Assembly (NCBI RefSeq): GCF_015291745.1
Contig: NZ_CP030059.1
Location: forward strand, 4,243,501 to 4,307,500
DNA: 64,000 nucleotides
Origin: Bradyrhizobium sp. CCBAU 53351
GTDB taxonomy: Bacteria; Pseudomonadota; Alphaproteobacteria; Rhizobiales; Xanthobacteraceae
Direction of reading: 5' to 3'
In this document: positions 7,655 to 16,353 of the stretch, piece after piece
Layout of the letters: the number at the start of each line of letters is the position of its first letter
Numbering within the stretch: position 1 is the first letter of the stretch
Translations under genes and position numbers: made by a program
The notes under the pieces: model-generated
Databases searched by the model: none
Seen by the model: only the letters and a program-made list of their open reading frames with translations
Told to the model about the DNA's origin: nothing

Positions 7655-9043
7655 GTGGCGATTGATCTGAAAGCGGTCGAGCAACTCGCCACCGATCAAT
7701 CCTCGCTCAAGGCCGCCGCCGGCCTTGCCAAGCCCGGCAAATGGTCCGGCGTCGGCGCAAGTGGCGACGGCGCGCTGATCTGGGGTGAGTGCGCGGGCTC
7801 CGGCGCCAATCCCTATCGCGTCATGGCCGACCTGCGCGACCTCGGCAACAAGTGCACCTGCCCGTCGCGCAAATTCCCCTGCAAGCACGTGCTCGGCCTG
7901 TTGTGGCTGAATGCGGAACAGGTCCTGCCGTTCCCGCCCGCCGACACGCCGGCCTGGGTCAGCGATTGGCTGGGACGCCGGCGCGGCACGCCCGCGGCAA
8001 AACCGGCAAACAATGCGCCACAAGGCGGCGAGAAGGATCTGCGTGCCGCGCGCGCCGGCGGACCTGACGTCGCCGAGGACCCGAAGGATGTCGCGCGACG
8101 CGAGGCCCAGGCGGCAAAACGCACTGAGGAGACCGAACGCGCCATCCTCGATGCGCTGGACGCGCTCGAGCAATGGATCGGCGATCAGCTCCGCATGGGA
8201 TTGGCAGGCTTCATCGACGATGCCACAGCCCGCTGCCGGCGGATCGCGGCGCGGCTGGTCGACGGCAAGGCCGCGGTGCTCGCCGGCCGAATCGACGAGC
8301 TGCCGTCCCGCCTCCTCGCATTGCCCGCAGGCGATCGGCCGCGCGGCGCCGTCGTCGAGCTCGGCAAGCTGGTCCTGCTCGCGCGCGCCTTCCGTGCCGC
8401 GCCGCGCGATGCCGAGACGAGGCGCGCCGTCGCTGCGTCCGAAACGCGCGAGACGGTGCTGGCCGACCCGCGAGCGCCGCGGGTCGATGCGCACTGGGAG
8501 GTGCTGGCCGAGCAGGTGCAGACGCGCCGCGACGGTCTTGTGTCGCAGACGGCCTGGCTGCTCAATCTGTCTGCCGCAGGTCCGCGCTTCGCAATGCTGC
8601 TCGACTTCTTCCCGGCGAGCGCCGGACGGCGCGGCTCGGTGTTCACGCCCGGCGAGCGTTTTCACGGCGAGCTCGTGTTCTATCCGTCGCAACAGCCGCT
8701 TCGTGCTCTGCTCGTCCGGCGCGATGCCGGGGGGGAGCTGCCGCCCTCGGAATGGCCCCTGGCGGATGCAACAATATCCGACGCGTTGACGCGCCCGCTG
8801 CTGGCCGAGCCGTGGGCGATCGAGATTCCGTTGCTGCTGCCGCAGGGCCGGATCGCGCGCGACGATGCCGGACATAATTGGTGGCGATCGACCGATGGCA
8901 TGGCGACACTGCCGATCGCCTCGGAGGTCAGTAGCCTGCTTTGCGGCACTGACCTCACGCGTACCGCTGCGATATGGTCGGGCAACCGGCTCGCGATCCT
9001 CGCCGCGCAGACCCCTTGGGGACGGATCGGCGGTCATGACTGA
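7655..9043 (+). CDS. SWIM zinc finger family protein (cassette gene 1)
   Basis: About 462 residues from GTG 7655; the frame is open further upstream, but homologues I recall begin near VAIDLKAVEQLATDQ. The SWIM motif is CTCPSRKFPCKHVLG (about residues 67-81), giving the C-x-C-xn-C-x-H zinc ligands. A low-complexity Ala/Lys/Arg linker follows (about residues 110-155), then a long helical region. SWIM domains are zinc-binding DNA- or protein-interaction modules. It is the first gene of a cassette in which DUF5691, a MoxR ATPase, DUF5682 and a VWA protein follow almost without gaps; its stop overlaps the next start by 8 bases. Its role is probably target recognition within the complex (inference). 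Confidence 0.88.
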   Translation: MAIDLKAVEQLATDQSSLKAAAGLAKPGKWSGVGASGDGALIWGECAGSGANPYRVMADLRDLGNKCTCPSRKFPCKHVLGLLWLNAEQVLPFPPADTPAWVSDWLGRRRGTPAAKPANNAPQGGEKDLRAARAGGPDVAEDPKDVARREAQAAKRTEETERAILDALDALEQWIGDQLRMGLAGFIDDATARCRRIAARLVDGKAAVLAGRIDELPSRLLALPAGDRPRGAVVELGKLVLLARAFRAAPRDAETRRAVAASETRETVLADPRAPRVDAHWEVLAEQVQTRRDGLVSQTAWLLNLSAAGPRFAMLLDFFPASAGRRGSVFTPGERFHGELVFYPSQQPLRALLVRRDAGGELPPSEWPLADATISDALTRPLLAEPWAIEIPLLLPQGRIARDDAGHNWWRSTDGMATLPIASEVSSLLCGTDLTRTAAIWSGNRLAILAAQTPWGRIGGHD

Positions 9044-10466
9044 AGTCATCGAGGCCGAGACGATGCTTGATGCCATGGGCGCGGTGCTGACGCGCTGGAC
9101 GATGGGATCGGCGGCCGCGCCCGCGGCGTCCTTCTGGCGCGCCGAGCTCGGCGACGATCCCACTGAGGCCGAGTTGCGACTGCTCGCTCTGTCAGGCCAG
9201 TTTCTCGGCGCCGCGGTGACGATGGAGCCGGGCGCGACACTGCGCGTCCTGCCCGATGTTCCCGCGTTGACCTTGCCGACCCTGCCGGAGCCCCTGCGCC
9301 CGCTGGCGCGCCGAATCCTCGCGGCGAAGAAACAGGCGCAGTCCGGGACCGAACTCGTGCACTTTCTCGCAGCGCGCGGCTGGACCATGCATCCCGCCGA
9401 CTGGATGCCCGCGGCCGCCGACGACGATGCGCCGGATGTCTACGCAACCTGGCGCGACTGGGCCGCGATCGCAGCGGCCGACGGCGCCGCGCGGCGGCAG
9501 ACGAATGACCGCCTCACCGCCGACAATTGGGAAGACTTCTGGCCGGCCGCGCGCAAGGCGGCTCTGGCCGGCCTCAGGCGCGACGACCCGTCCGCGGCAC
9601 GCGGGGTGCTCGAGGCAAGGCTCGCCGGCGAGACTGCGGACACGCGTTTGCGCCTGCTGTCGCTGCTGTCGGAGCGGCTGTCCGATGATGACGTCACCTT
9701 CCTCGAAGGCATCGCAGCGAACGATCGTGCGCCCAAGGTCAAGGCGCTTGCGACCTCACTGCTCGGGCGGCTCGGCCACGGCCCTGCGAGCGGCGAGGAC
9801 ATCGCCGAGCTTGCGGGCTTTTTCTCGGTGAGAACCAAGGGGCTGCTGCGCCGCTCGCGCGTGGTCCAGGCCGAACCGCCCAAGACGCCGGCGCAATGGC
9901 AACGACGCAAGGCACTGTTCGAGGGCGCCGATCTCGCCGCCTTTTCCGGCGCGCTCGGTCTTGCGCCGCAGGAGCTGATCGCCGCTTGGGATTGGAACGT
10001 GGACCACGCCGCCGATATGGCCCTGATCAATGTGATCGTCTCGAGCGGGACCGATGCGCATGTCACGCAGGCAGCGGACGCCATCAGCCAAGGCGACGCG
10101 ACCGGCCTCATTGCTGCGCTGGCGCCACGGCTCTCCCCCGCCGAGCGCGCAAGGCATGCCGAAACTGCGCTGCACAGTCACGGCATCAGCTTTGAACTGG
10201 CGCAACAGGTCGCAGGTCCGGCGGCACGCCTGGATGATCCGCTCTCCGCACCAGCGGGCAAGACGCTGCTTGCCGCGCTTCAGCGCGACGATGCGAAGCC
10301 CTCCGACCAATTCGCAGAGCTCCACGCTCTGGGCCTGATCGCCTCGCGCGATGGCGCGCAACGATCATTGCAACGACTGACCGGCGCAGGCCTGCTGCAG
10401 GGCGACCCGCGTCTCGACATGCTGCGGCTCAACGCCGCGTTGGACGACAACGGAGCGAATCCATGA
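9036..10466 (+). CDS. DUF5691 domain-containing protein (cassette gene 2)
   Basis: A 476-residue protein with no signal peptide or membrane segment. It is rich in Ala/Leu helices with HEAT-like spacing (for example the RLLSLLSERLSDDDVTFLEG region near residues 205-225). I assign DUF5691 from its general pattern and its place in the cassette rather than a catalytic motif. The start ATG 9036 lies within the end of the SWIM gene, and its stop overlaps the ATPase start (ATGA), indicating coupled translation. A scaffold or substrate-adaptor role next to the AAA ATPase is inferred. No active-site residues could be identified. Confidence 0.75.
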   Translation: MTEVIEAETMLDAMGAVLTRWTMGSAAAPAASFWRAELGDDPTEAELRLLALSGQFLGAAVTMEPGATLRVLPDVPALTLPTLPEPLRPLARRILAAKKQAQSGTELVHFLAARGWTMHPADWMPAAADDDAPDVYATWRDWAAIAAADGAARRQTNDRLTADNWEDFWPAARKAALAGLRRDDPSAARGVLEARLAGETADTRLRLLSLLSERLSDDDVTFLEGIAANDRAPKVKALATSLLGRLGHGPASGEDIAELAGFFSVRTKGLLRRSRVVQAEPPKTPAQWQRRKALFEGADLAAFSGALGLAPQELIAAWDWNVDHAADMALINVIVSSGTDAHVTQAADAISQGDATGLIAALAPRLSPAERARHAETALHSHGISFELAQQVAGPAARLDDPLSAPAGKTLLAALQRDDAKPSDQFAELHALGLIASRDGAQRSLQRLTGAGLLQGDPRLDMLRLNAALDDNGANP

Positions 10467-11539
10467 GCGAGAAACTGCGCTTGCCGGCCGAGGACAGCTA
10501 CGCCGCGGAGCTGAAGGCGCTGGCCGCGGGCGACGGACATCGGCCGCCAGGCTGGACGCTCTCGCCGCGGCAGGTCGTGACCTATCTCATGGGCGGCAAG
10601 GCGGCCGACGGAACCGTGATCACGCCGAAATATGTCGGCGACAAGCGGCTGATCGAGACCGCCGTTGCGACGCTCGCGACCGATCGCGCGCTGTTGCTGC
10701 TGGGCGTGCCCGGCACGGCCAAGTCCTGGGTGTCCGAGCATCTCGCCGCCGGCATCACCGGCAATTCGACGCTGGTGATCCAGTGCACGGCGGGCACCGA
10801 CGAGAACCAGATCCGTTACGGCTGGAACTATGCCCAATTGCTCGCGCACGGGCCGAGCCGCGAGGCGCTGGTGCCGACCCCGCTGATGCGTGCGATGGAG
10901 AGCGGCAAGCTCTGTCGTTTCGAGGAGCTGACGCGAATGGGCAGCGACGTGCAGGACACGCTGATCACCGTGCTGTCCGAAAAGATGATGCCGATCCCCG
11001 AGCTCAACACCGCCATCTATGCCCAGCGCGGCTTCAACATCATCGCGACCGCCAACAACCGCGACAAGGGCGTCAACGAACTGTCCTCCGCGCTCAAGCG
11101 CCGCTTCAACGTCGTCGTGCTGCCCCTGCCCGACAGCGCCGAGGAGGAAGTCGCGATCATCGTCAAGCGCGTCGGCGAGATGGCGCATAACCTCGATCTG
11201 CCGGCGCCGAAGAACGTCGCCGACGAGGTGGCACGGGTCGTCTCGATCTTCCGCGAGCTGCGCTCGGGCTCGACGGAGGACGGCAAGGTCGCGCTGAAAT
11301 CGCCCTCGGGCGGACTGTCGACGGCCGAGGCGATCGCGGTGATGATCGGCGGGATCAGCCAGGCGACCTTCTTCAACGACGGCAAGCTGACGCCGGAAAC
11401 GCTCGCCAGCAACATGATCGGCGCGGTCGTGAAGGATCCGGTGCAGGACACCGCCGTGCTCGGCGAATATCTCGAGACCGTGCTGAAAAAGCGGCGCGGG
11501 TTCGAGGGCTACTACGCTTCGCTGACCGATCTGATCTGA
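10463..11539 (+). CDS. MoxR-type AAA+ ATPase (cassette gene 3)
   Basis: A 358-residue AAA+ protein. The Walker A motif is GVPGTAKS (81-88). The Walker B region is LCRFEELTRM (150-159), with Glu in place of the first Asp. Sensor 1 is ATANN (195-199), and the arginine-finger segment is SALKRRFN (209-216). This pattern fits the MoxR branch, whose members work with VWA-domain partners as chaperone-like remodelling machines (RavA-ViaA, NorQ-NorD, CoxD-CoxE). The start overlaps the DUF5691 stop by four bases. A VWA partner is encoded two genes downstream, which supports the pairing. Confidence 0.92.
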   Translation: MSEKLRLPAEDSYAAELKALAAGDGHRPPGWTLSPRQVVTYLMGGKAADGTVITPKYVGDKRLIETAVATLATDRALLLLGVPGTAKSWVSEHLAAGITGNSTLVIQCTAGTDENQIRYGWNYAQLLAHGPSREALVPTPLMRAMESGKLCRFEELTRMGSDVQDTLITVLSEKMMPIPELNTAIYAQRGFNIIATANNRDKGVNELSSALKRRFNVVVLPLPDSAEEEVAIIVKRVGEMAHNLDLPAPKNVADEVARVVSIFRELRSGSTEDGKVALKSPSGGLSTAEAIAVMIGGISQATFFNDGKLTPETLASNMIGAVVKDPVQDTAVLGEYLETVLKKRRGFEGYYASLTDLI

Positions 11540-11553
11540 CGGCACGGCGCGCG

Positions 11554-13779
11554 ATGGCAGGCGAAGTCTCCCTCTTCGGCATCCGGCATCACGGCCCCGG
11601 CTCGGCACGGCGGCTCGTGGAAGCGCTCGATGCGCTGAGGCCGGTGGCGGTGCTGATCGAGGGCCCGGCGGATGCCTCCGAGCTGCTGCCGATGCTCGCC
11701 GATCCCGACATGGTGACGCCGGTGGCCCTGCTCACCTACGCCGAAGACAATCCGGCTAACGCCAGCTTCTTTCCCTTTGCCGACTATTCGCCGGAATACC
11801 AGGCCGCGCGTTGGGCGGTGCGTCACGGCGCGGTCCTGCGGTTCATCGATCTGCCGGCATCGGATCGGCTGGGTGCGACCGCCGGCGACATCGCGGAGGA
11901 GATCGCGGCAAGGGCCGAGGCCGACCCGGTCAGCCGCGATCCGATCGGCGCGCTCGCGAGCGCCGCCGGCTATGACGACGGCGAGTCCTGGTGGTCCGAC
12001 GTCATCGAGGAAAATCCCGCGGCAGGACCGATCTTCGCGGCCGTCGCCGACGCGATGACGGCGCTGCGCGCGGACGAGAAATCGCTGCCGGCCCGCGAGG
12101 CCGCGCGCGAGGCGCATATGCGCATCGAGATCGCGAAGGCCGCAAAGGACCATGACGGCGCCATCGCAGTCGTCTGCGGCGCCTGGCACGTGCCGGCGCT
12201 CGCCGAGCGCCGCAGCCTTGCTGCAGATCGCGAATTGCTGAAGGGTCGGCCGAAAACCAAGATCAAGGCGACCTGGGCGCCCTGGACCGCGCCGCGCCTG
12301 GCGCGCGAGAGCGGCTATGGCGCGGGCGTGGTGGCACCGGGGTGGTGCGCTCACGTCTGGGACACACGCGAGCGCGATCGCTCCGCCGAGTGGCTCACCA
12401 AGGTGACGCGCGTGCTGCGCGATCGCGGCCACTTCGTCTCGACCGCCTCGGTCATCGAAGCACAGCGTCTGGGCACTGCGCTCGCCGCGCTGCGCGGCCG
12501 CCCTGGACCGGGTTTCGCGGAGCTGCGCGAGGCGGCGATCGCCTGCCTCTGCAATGGCGAGCGCGCGATGTGGGACGACATTTCCGCCGAGCTCCTGATC
12601 GGCGCCGGCGTCGGCGCGATCCCGGCGGCAACCCCGCTCGCGCCCCTGCTCGAAGATCTTCAGCGCCAGCAGAAGGCGACGCGACTGAAGCCGGAGGCGC
12701 TGGAGCGGCCGCTGACGCTCGATCTGCGCAGCGACAGCGGCTTGATGCGCTCGACGCTGCTGCACCGGCTGAACGCGCTCGATGTGCCCTGGGGACGGTT
12801 GACGGACGCAGGCCGCAGCCGCGGTACATTCCGCGAGAACTGGCAGTTGCGCTGGGAGCCCGAATTCGCGGTCACACTCGTGGAAAATCTGCTCTACGGC
12901 TCGACCATCGCGGAAGCCGCCGGCGGACGACTGAGCGAAGCGATGGGCAAGGAAGCCGAGCTTGGCCCGCTGGCAAAGCTGGTGCGCAACGCCATGATCG
13001 CCGACCTGCCGCGCGCCACTGAATTCGGCATCGCCGCACTGGAGACCAAGGCGGCGCTCACGAGCGACGGACAATCGCTGCTGGACGCGCTGCCGCCGAT
13101 GGCCGACATCCTGCGCTACGGCGAGGCGCGTGCCGGAACGGTCGAGCATCTGGCGGCGCTGATGCCGCGCATTGTGGTGCAGGCCGCGCTCGCTCTGCCC
13201 TATGCAGCGCGCAATCTGGACACGGCTGCGGCGACCAGGCTGCGCGGCGCGCTGCTCGCCGCCGACGCCGCGATCCAGCTCGCCCAGATCGAGACAAGCG
13301 TGGTGGCCGGCTGGCGCGATGCGCTGGCCGCGCTGCTCAACGACAACCAGGCCACCCGGCTGATCGCCGGCACGGCGGCGCGGCTGCTCTACGAGGCCGA
13401 GCTTTTGACCGCCGATCACGCGGCGGACCTGCTGACGCGGATGCTCTCGCCCGGCACGCCGGTCGCGGAAGCCGCCGGCTTCTTCGAGGGTTTTTTCGAA
13501 GGCGCCGGCCAGCGGCTGATCCACGACGCGACGCTTCGTGGCGCGGTCGATGCCTGGTTGATGACGCTGGACGAGGAGGCCTTCACTGCGAGCCTGCCGC
13601 TGTTCCGCCGCGTGTTCTCGGCGCTGGACCGTAGCGAGCGCAGGCGATTGATGGACGCGCTGTTCGCGCGCCGCGCCGATGCCGCCAGGGGGTATCGGCT
13701 GCTCGCCGGTGCAAACGAGATCTGGCCCGCACATCAGGCGCGCGTGCTCGAACTCCTCACACAGAGAGCTGCCCGATGA
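11554..13779 (+). CDS. DUF5682 family protein, TraB/Tiki-like hydrolase candidate (cassette gene 4)
   Basis: A 741-residue protein. The N-terminal domain shows FGIRHHGPGS (8-17), VLIEGPAD (33-40), FIDLPA (97-102), REAHMR (185-190) and VVCGAWHVPAL (206-216). The order G-x-x-H-x-G, E-G-P, acidic strand end, E-x-x-x-M helix and G-x-x-H resembles the TraB/Tiki/EreA/ChaN superfamily of probable metal-dependent hydrolases. That link is my inference from the motifs. The rest is Ala/Leu-rich helical, probably repeats. It starts 14 bases after the ATPase stop, and its own stop overlaps the VWA start. An alternative reading is a non-enzymatic scaffold. Confidence 0.8.
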   Translation: MAGEVSLFGIRHHGPGSARRLVEALDALRPVAVLIEGPADASELLPMLADPDMVTPVALLTYAEDNPANASFFPFADYSPEYQAARWAVRHGAVLRFIDLPASDRLGATAGDIAEEIAARAEADPVSRDPIGALASAAGYDDGESWWSDVIEENPAAGPIFAAVADAMTALRADEKSLPAREAAREAHMRIEIAKAAKDHDGAIAVVCGAWHVPALAERRSLAADRELLKGRPKTKIKATWAPWTAPRLARESGYGAGVVAPGWCAHVWDTRERDRSAEWLTKVTRVLRDRGHFVSTASVIEAQRLGTALAALRGRPGPGFAELREAAIACLCNGERAMWDDISAELLIGAGVGAIPAATPLAPLLEDLQRQQKATRLKPEALERPLTLDLRSDSGLMRSTLLHRLNALDVPWGRLTDAGRSRGTFRENWQLRWEPEFAVTLVENLLYGSTIAEAAGGRLSEAMGKEAELGPLAKLVRNAMIADLPRATEFGIAALETKAALTSDGQSLLDALPPMADILRYGEARAGTVEHLAALMPRIVVQAALALPYAARNLDTAAATRLRGALLAADAAIQLAQIETSVVAGWRDALAALLNDNQATRLIAGTAARLLYEAELLTADHAADLLTRMLSPGTPVAEAAGFFEGFFEGAGQRLIHDATLRGAVDAWLMTLDEEAFTASLPLFRRVFSALDRSERRRLMDALFARRADAARGYRLLAGANEIWPAHQARVLELLTQRAAR

Positions 13780-14957
13780 GCGAGGCCGATGAGCGCAGCC
13801 GCCGCTGGACACTGGCCCTCGGCGTCGACACCGAGGGCGCCGAGAACGGCCCTGCTCTGTCCGCAAGTGATCGCCGCATGTCGGAAGCGCTGACGGCGCT
13901 CTACGGCGACGGCGACGAGGCGCCGAAAAAGGGGCGCGGCGGCCTCGGAGGCTCGGCACCACGCGTCGCCAAATGGCTCGGCGACATCAGGGAGTTCTTC
14001 CCCGCCCCTGTGGTGCAGGTGATCCAGAAAGATGCCTTCGAGCGCAAGGGTCTGCGCCAGATGCTGCTCGAGCCTGAATTCCTTGCTACCGTCGAAGCGG
14101 ATGTGAGCCTGATCGCCGATCTGGTCGCGCTGCGGGGCGTGATGCCGGAGAAGACCAAGGACACCGCCCGTGTCGTGATCGCCAAGGTGGTGGCCGAGCT
14201 GATGGAGCGGCTCGAGCGGCGCACCGCGGACGCGGTCCGCGGCGCCTTGAACCGATCGCTTCGTACCAATCGCCCGCGCTTTGCCGACATCGATTGGCCG
14301 CGCACCATCAAGGCCAATCTGCGCCATTACCAGGCCGAGCACCGGACCGTGGTGCCCGAACGCCTCATCGGCTTCCTACGCCAGCAGCGTCGTATCGTCG
14401 ATCTCGACGAGGTGATCCTGTGCGTCGACCAGTCGGGATCGATGGCAACCTCGGTGGTCTATGCCTCAATCTTCGCGGCGGTGATGGCGTCGCTTCCGGT
14501 GGTCGCGACCAAGCTCGTCTGTTTCGACACCGCCATCGTCGACCTGACCGAAGAACTTGCCGATCCCGTCGAGGTGCTGTTCGGCGTCCAGCTCGGCGGC
14601 GGCACCGACATCAACCGCGCCGTCGCCTATTGCGAGGAGCGCATCGAACGGCCGGCGAAAGCGCATCTGATCCTGATCACCGACCTTTACGAAGGCGGCA
14701 ACGCGAACGAGCTGGTCGACCGGCTGGCGCGACTGGCAACGCGCGGGATCAACGTGATCGTGCTGCTGGCGCTGACCGACACCGGTCACCCCTCCTACGA
14801 TCCCGTGCTGTCGGCGAAGGTCGCCAATCTCGGCATTCCCGTCTTCGCCTGCACGCCGGACCAGTTCCCGGATCTGATGGCAACCGCGCTGAAACGCGAG
14901 GACGTCGCCGGTTGGGCCGCCGACCAGGATATCAAGCTGATCCGGCCGGAATCCTAG
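13776..14957 (+). CDS. VWA domain protein, CoxE/ViaA-like (cassette gene 5)
   Basis: A 393-residue protein. The N-terminal half is helical. The von Willebrand A domain occupies about residues 208-390 with a complete MIDAS metal site: CVDQSGSM (DxSxS, about 216-223), the LGGGTDIN threonine (about 272-279) and ITDLYEGG (about 301-308). Such proteins act as partners of MoxR ATPases, coupling ATP hydrolysis to a bound target. It is the last gene of the cassette, overlapping DUF5682 by four bases. The next gene has its own promoter and operator. Confidence 0.92.
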   Translation: MSEADERSRRWTLALGVDTEGAENGPALSASDRRMSEALTALYGDGDEAPKKGRGGLGGSAPRVAKWLGDIREFFPAPVVQVIQKDAFERKGLRQMLLEPEFLATVEADVSLIADLVALRGVMPEKTKDTARVVIAKVVAELMERLERRTADAVRGALNRSLRTNRPRFADIDWPRTIKANLRHYQAEHRTVVPERLIGFLRQQRRIVDLDEVILCVDQSGSMATSVVYASIFAAVMASLPVVATKLVCFDTAIVDLTEELADPVEVLFGVQLGGGTDINRAVAYCEERIERPAKAHLILITDLYEGGNANELVDRLARLATRGINVIVLLALTDTGHPSYDPVLSAKVANLGIPVFACTPDQFPDLMATALKREDVAGWAADQDIKLIRPES

Positions 14958-14982
14958 AGGCGAACAGCCGGCGGAATTGACG

Positions 14983-15012
14983 TTGACACGATCTCTGACT
15001 AAAGTCAGATAT
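14983..15012 (+). promoter_or_regulatory. Promoter with palindromic MarR operator
   Basis: TTGACA at 14983-14988 is followed by a near-perfect palindrome at 14991-15012 whose core is TCTGACT-AA-AGTCAGA (14994-15009). The palindrome lies where the spacer and -10 element should be, so binding would block RNA polymerase. It ends just before the ATG of the MarR-GNAT gene, and no Shine-Dalgarno sequence is visible. The transcript may therefore be leaderless or nearly so. Autorepression by the encoded MarR domain is the obvious reading. Confidence 0.65.
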
Positions 15013-15013
15013 C

Positions 15014-15886
15014 ATGTTGGACCAGATTTCTCGCGTTCGCCGCTTCAACCGCGCCGTGACTTCCGCGGTCGGCGCGCTCGACACCTCCTTTCTGGGCCGC
15101 GGCCGGCCGCTCGGCGCGGCACGCGTGCTCAATGCGATCGGACATGGACGCTCGGACGTCGCCGAAATCCGCGACTATCTCGGTCTCGATTCCGGATTGA
15201 TGAGCCGCCTCTTGCGCAGCCTGGAGGACGAGGGGCTGATCGAGACCGAAGCGCATCAGGACGATGCGCGCCGGCGCGTCGCGACATTGACGCGTTCAGG
15301 CCGGCGCGAGTTCGCGGCTTATGAGGCGCTGTCGAACGCGCAGGCCGAAGGCTTCCTCGCGCAGCATTCGCAACGCGAGGCGCTGCTGGAGGCGATGGAT
15401 TTGATCGCCTCCACCCTGACGCGCGAGCGGATCGCGCTGGACGAGATGGATCCGCAAAGCGACGAAGCGCGCTACTGCCTCGGCGAGTACTATGCCGAGC
15501 TCGGCCGCCGCTTCAGCCAGGGTTTTGACGTTTCTCTTTCGAGAGATCCTGATGCCAAGGACATGCGCCGCCCGCGCGGCAGCTTCATCGTCGCGATGTC
15601 GGACACACTGCCGATCGGCTGCGTCGGCTTGAAGGGAACCGATCACGGCTATGCCGAGATCAAGCGTCTGTGGGTCGCCCCCGCCGCGCGCGGCTTGCGG
15701 CTCGGCCGGCGGATGATGGATGCGATCGAGAGTGCCGCACGCGAGCTCGGCATCACGCTGCTGCGGCTCGACACCAACAGCGCCCTGCCCGAGGCCGGCC
15801 AACTCTACCGCACGACGGGCTGGCGCGAGATCCCCCGGTTCAACGACGATCCCTATCCCGACCTGTTCTTCGAAAAGCGCCTCTGA
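15014..15886 (+). CDS. MarR-type regulator fused to GNAT N-acetyltransferase
   Basis: A 290-residue fusion. Residues 1-150 form a MarR winged helix-turn-helix (RPLGAARVLNAIGHG, SGLMSRLLRSLEDEGLIE, and DDARRRVATLTRSGRREF as the wing). Residues 155-290 form a GNAT domain with the acetyl-CoA loop AARGLRLGRRMMDAIE and a final NSALPEAGQLYRTTGWREI. This fusion is a known architecture in proteobacteria: a regulator whose acetyltransferase part may sense or modify a small molecule. It follows the five-gene cassette by 56 bases but has its own operator, so co-regulation with the cassette is not shown. Confidence 0.9.
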   Translation: MLDQISRVRRFNRAVTSAVGALDTSFLGRGRPLGAARVLNAIGHGRSDVAEIRDYLGLDSGLMSRLLRSLEDEGLIETEAHQDDARRRVATLTRSGRREFAAYEALSNAQAEGFLAQHSQREALLEAMDLIASTLTRERIALDEMDPQSDEARYCLGEYYAELGRRFSQGFDVSLSRDPDAKDMRRPRGSFIVAMSDTLPIGCVGLKGTDHGYAEIKRLWVAPAARGLRLGRRMMDAIESAARELGITLLRLDTNSALPEAGQLYRTTGWREIPRFNDDPYPDLFFEKRL

Positions 15887-15944
15887 GCGGGACCAGTTCG
15901 CGATGTCTGCGCGTTAGGGTCAAAGCCGCAAGGAGAGCTTCGAC

Positions 15945-16331
15945 ATGACAAAAGACGACCTCGCCGAGACCTACCGCGCTTATATCGCCTGCCTGAACCG
16001 GCAGGATTGGCCGGCCCTCAGCCGGTTCGTGCATGACGATGTCGTCCACAACGCCCGGCCGCTCGGCCTGTCCGGCTATCGCGCGATGCTGGAGCGGGAC
16101 TTTCGCGAGATCCCGGATCTGCATTTCGACATCGAACTGCTGGCATCCGATCCGCCCACCATCGCCGCGCGACTGAAGTTCGATTGCCGGCCGGTCGGGA
16201 CGTTCATGGGGCTTGCCGTGAACGGCAAGCGCGTGACCTTCTGCGAGAATGTGTTCTACGAATTCGAGAGCGGCAAGATCCGGCAAGTCGGGTCGGTGAT
16301 CGACAAGGCCGCGATCGAGGCGCAGCTCTGA
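15945..16331 (+). CDS. SnoaL-like / ester cyclase family protein (NTF2 fold)
   Basis: A 128-residue protein with NTF2-like features: an N-terminal ETYRAYIACLNRQDWPALSRFV helix, then VVHNARPLGLSGYRAMLERDFREIPDLHFDIE, typical of SnoaL-like ester cyclase families, and a C-terminal IRQVGSVIDKAAIEAQL. AAGGAGAG precedes the ATG. It is single-domain and cytoplasmic with no neighbour in an obvious operon; it is convergent with the MFS gene 22 bases away. Substrate unknown. Confidence 0.82.
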   Translation: MTKDDLAETYRAYIACLNRQDWPALSRFVHDDVVHNARPLGLSGYRAMLERDFREIPDLHFDIELLASDPPTIAARLKFDCRPVGTFMGLAVNGKRVTFCENVFYEFESGKIRQVGSVIDKAAIEAQL

Positions 16332-16353
16332 TGCTGCGCCTCGATGGCCGTCC

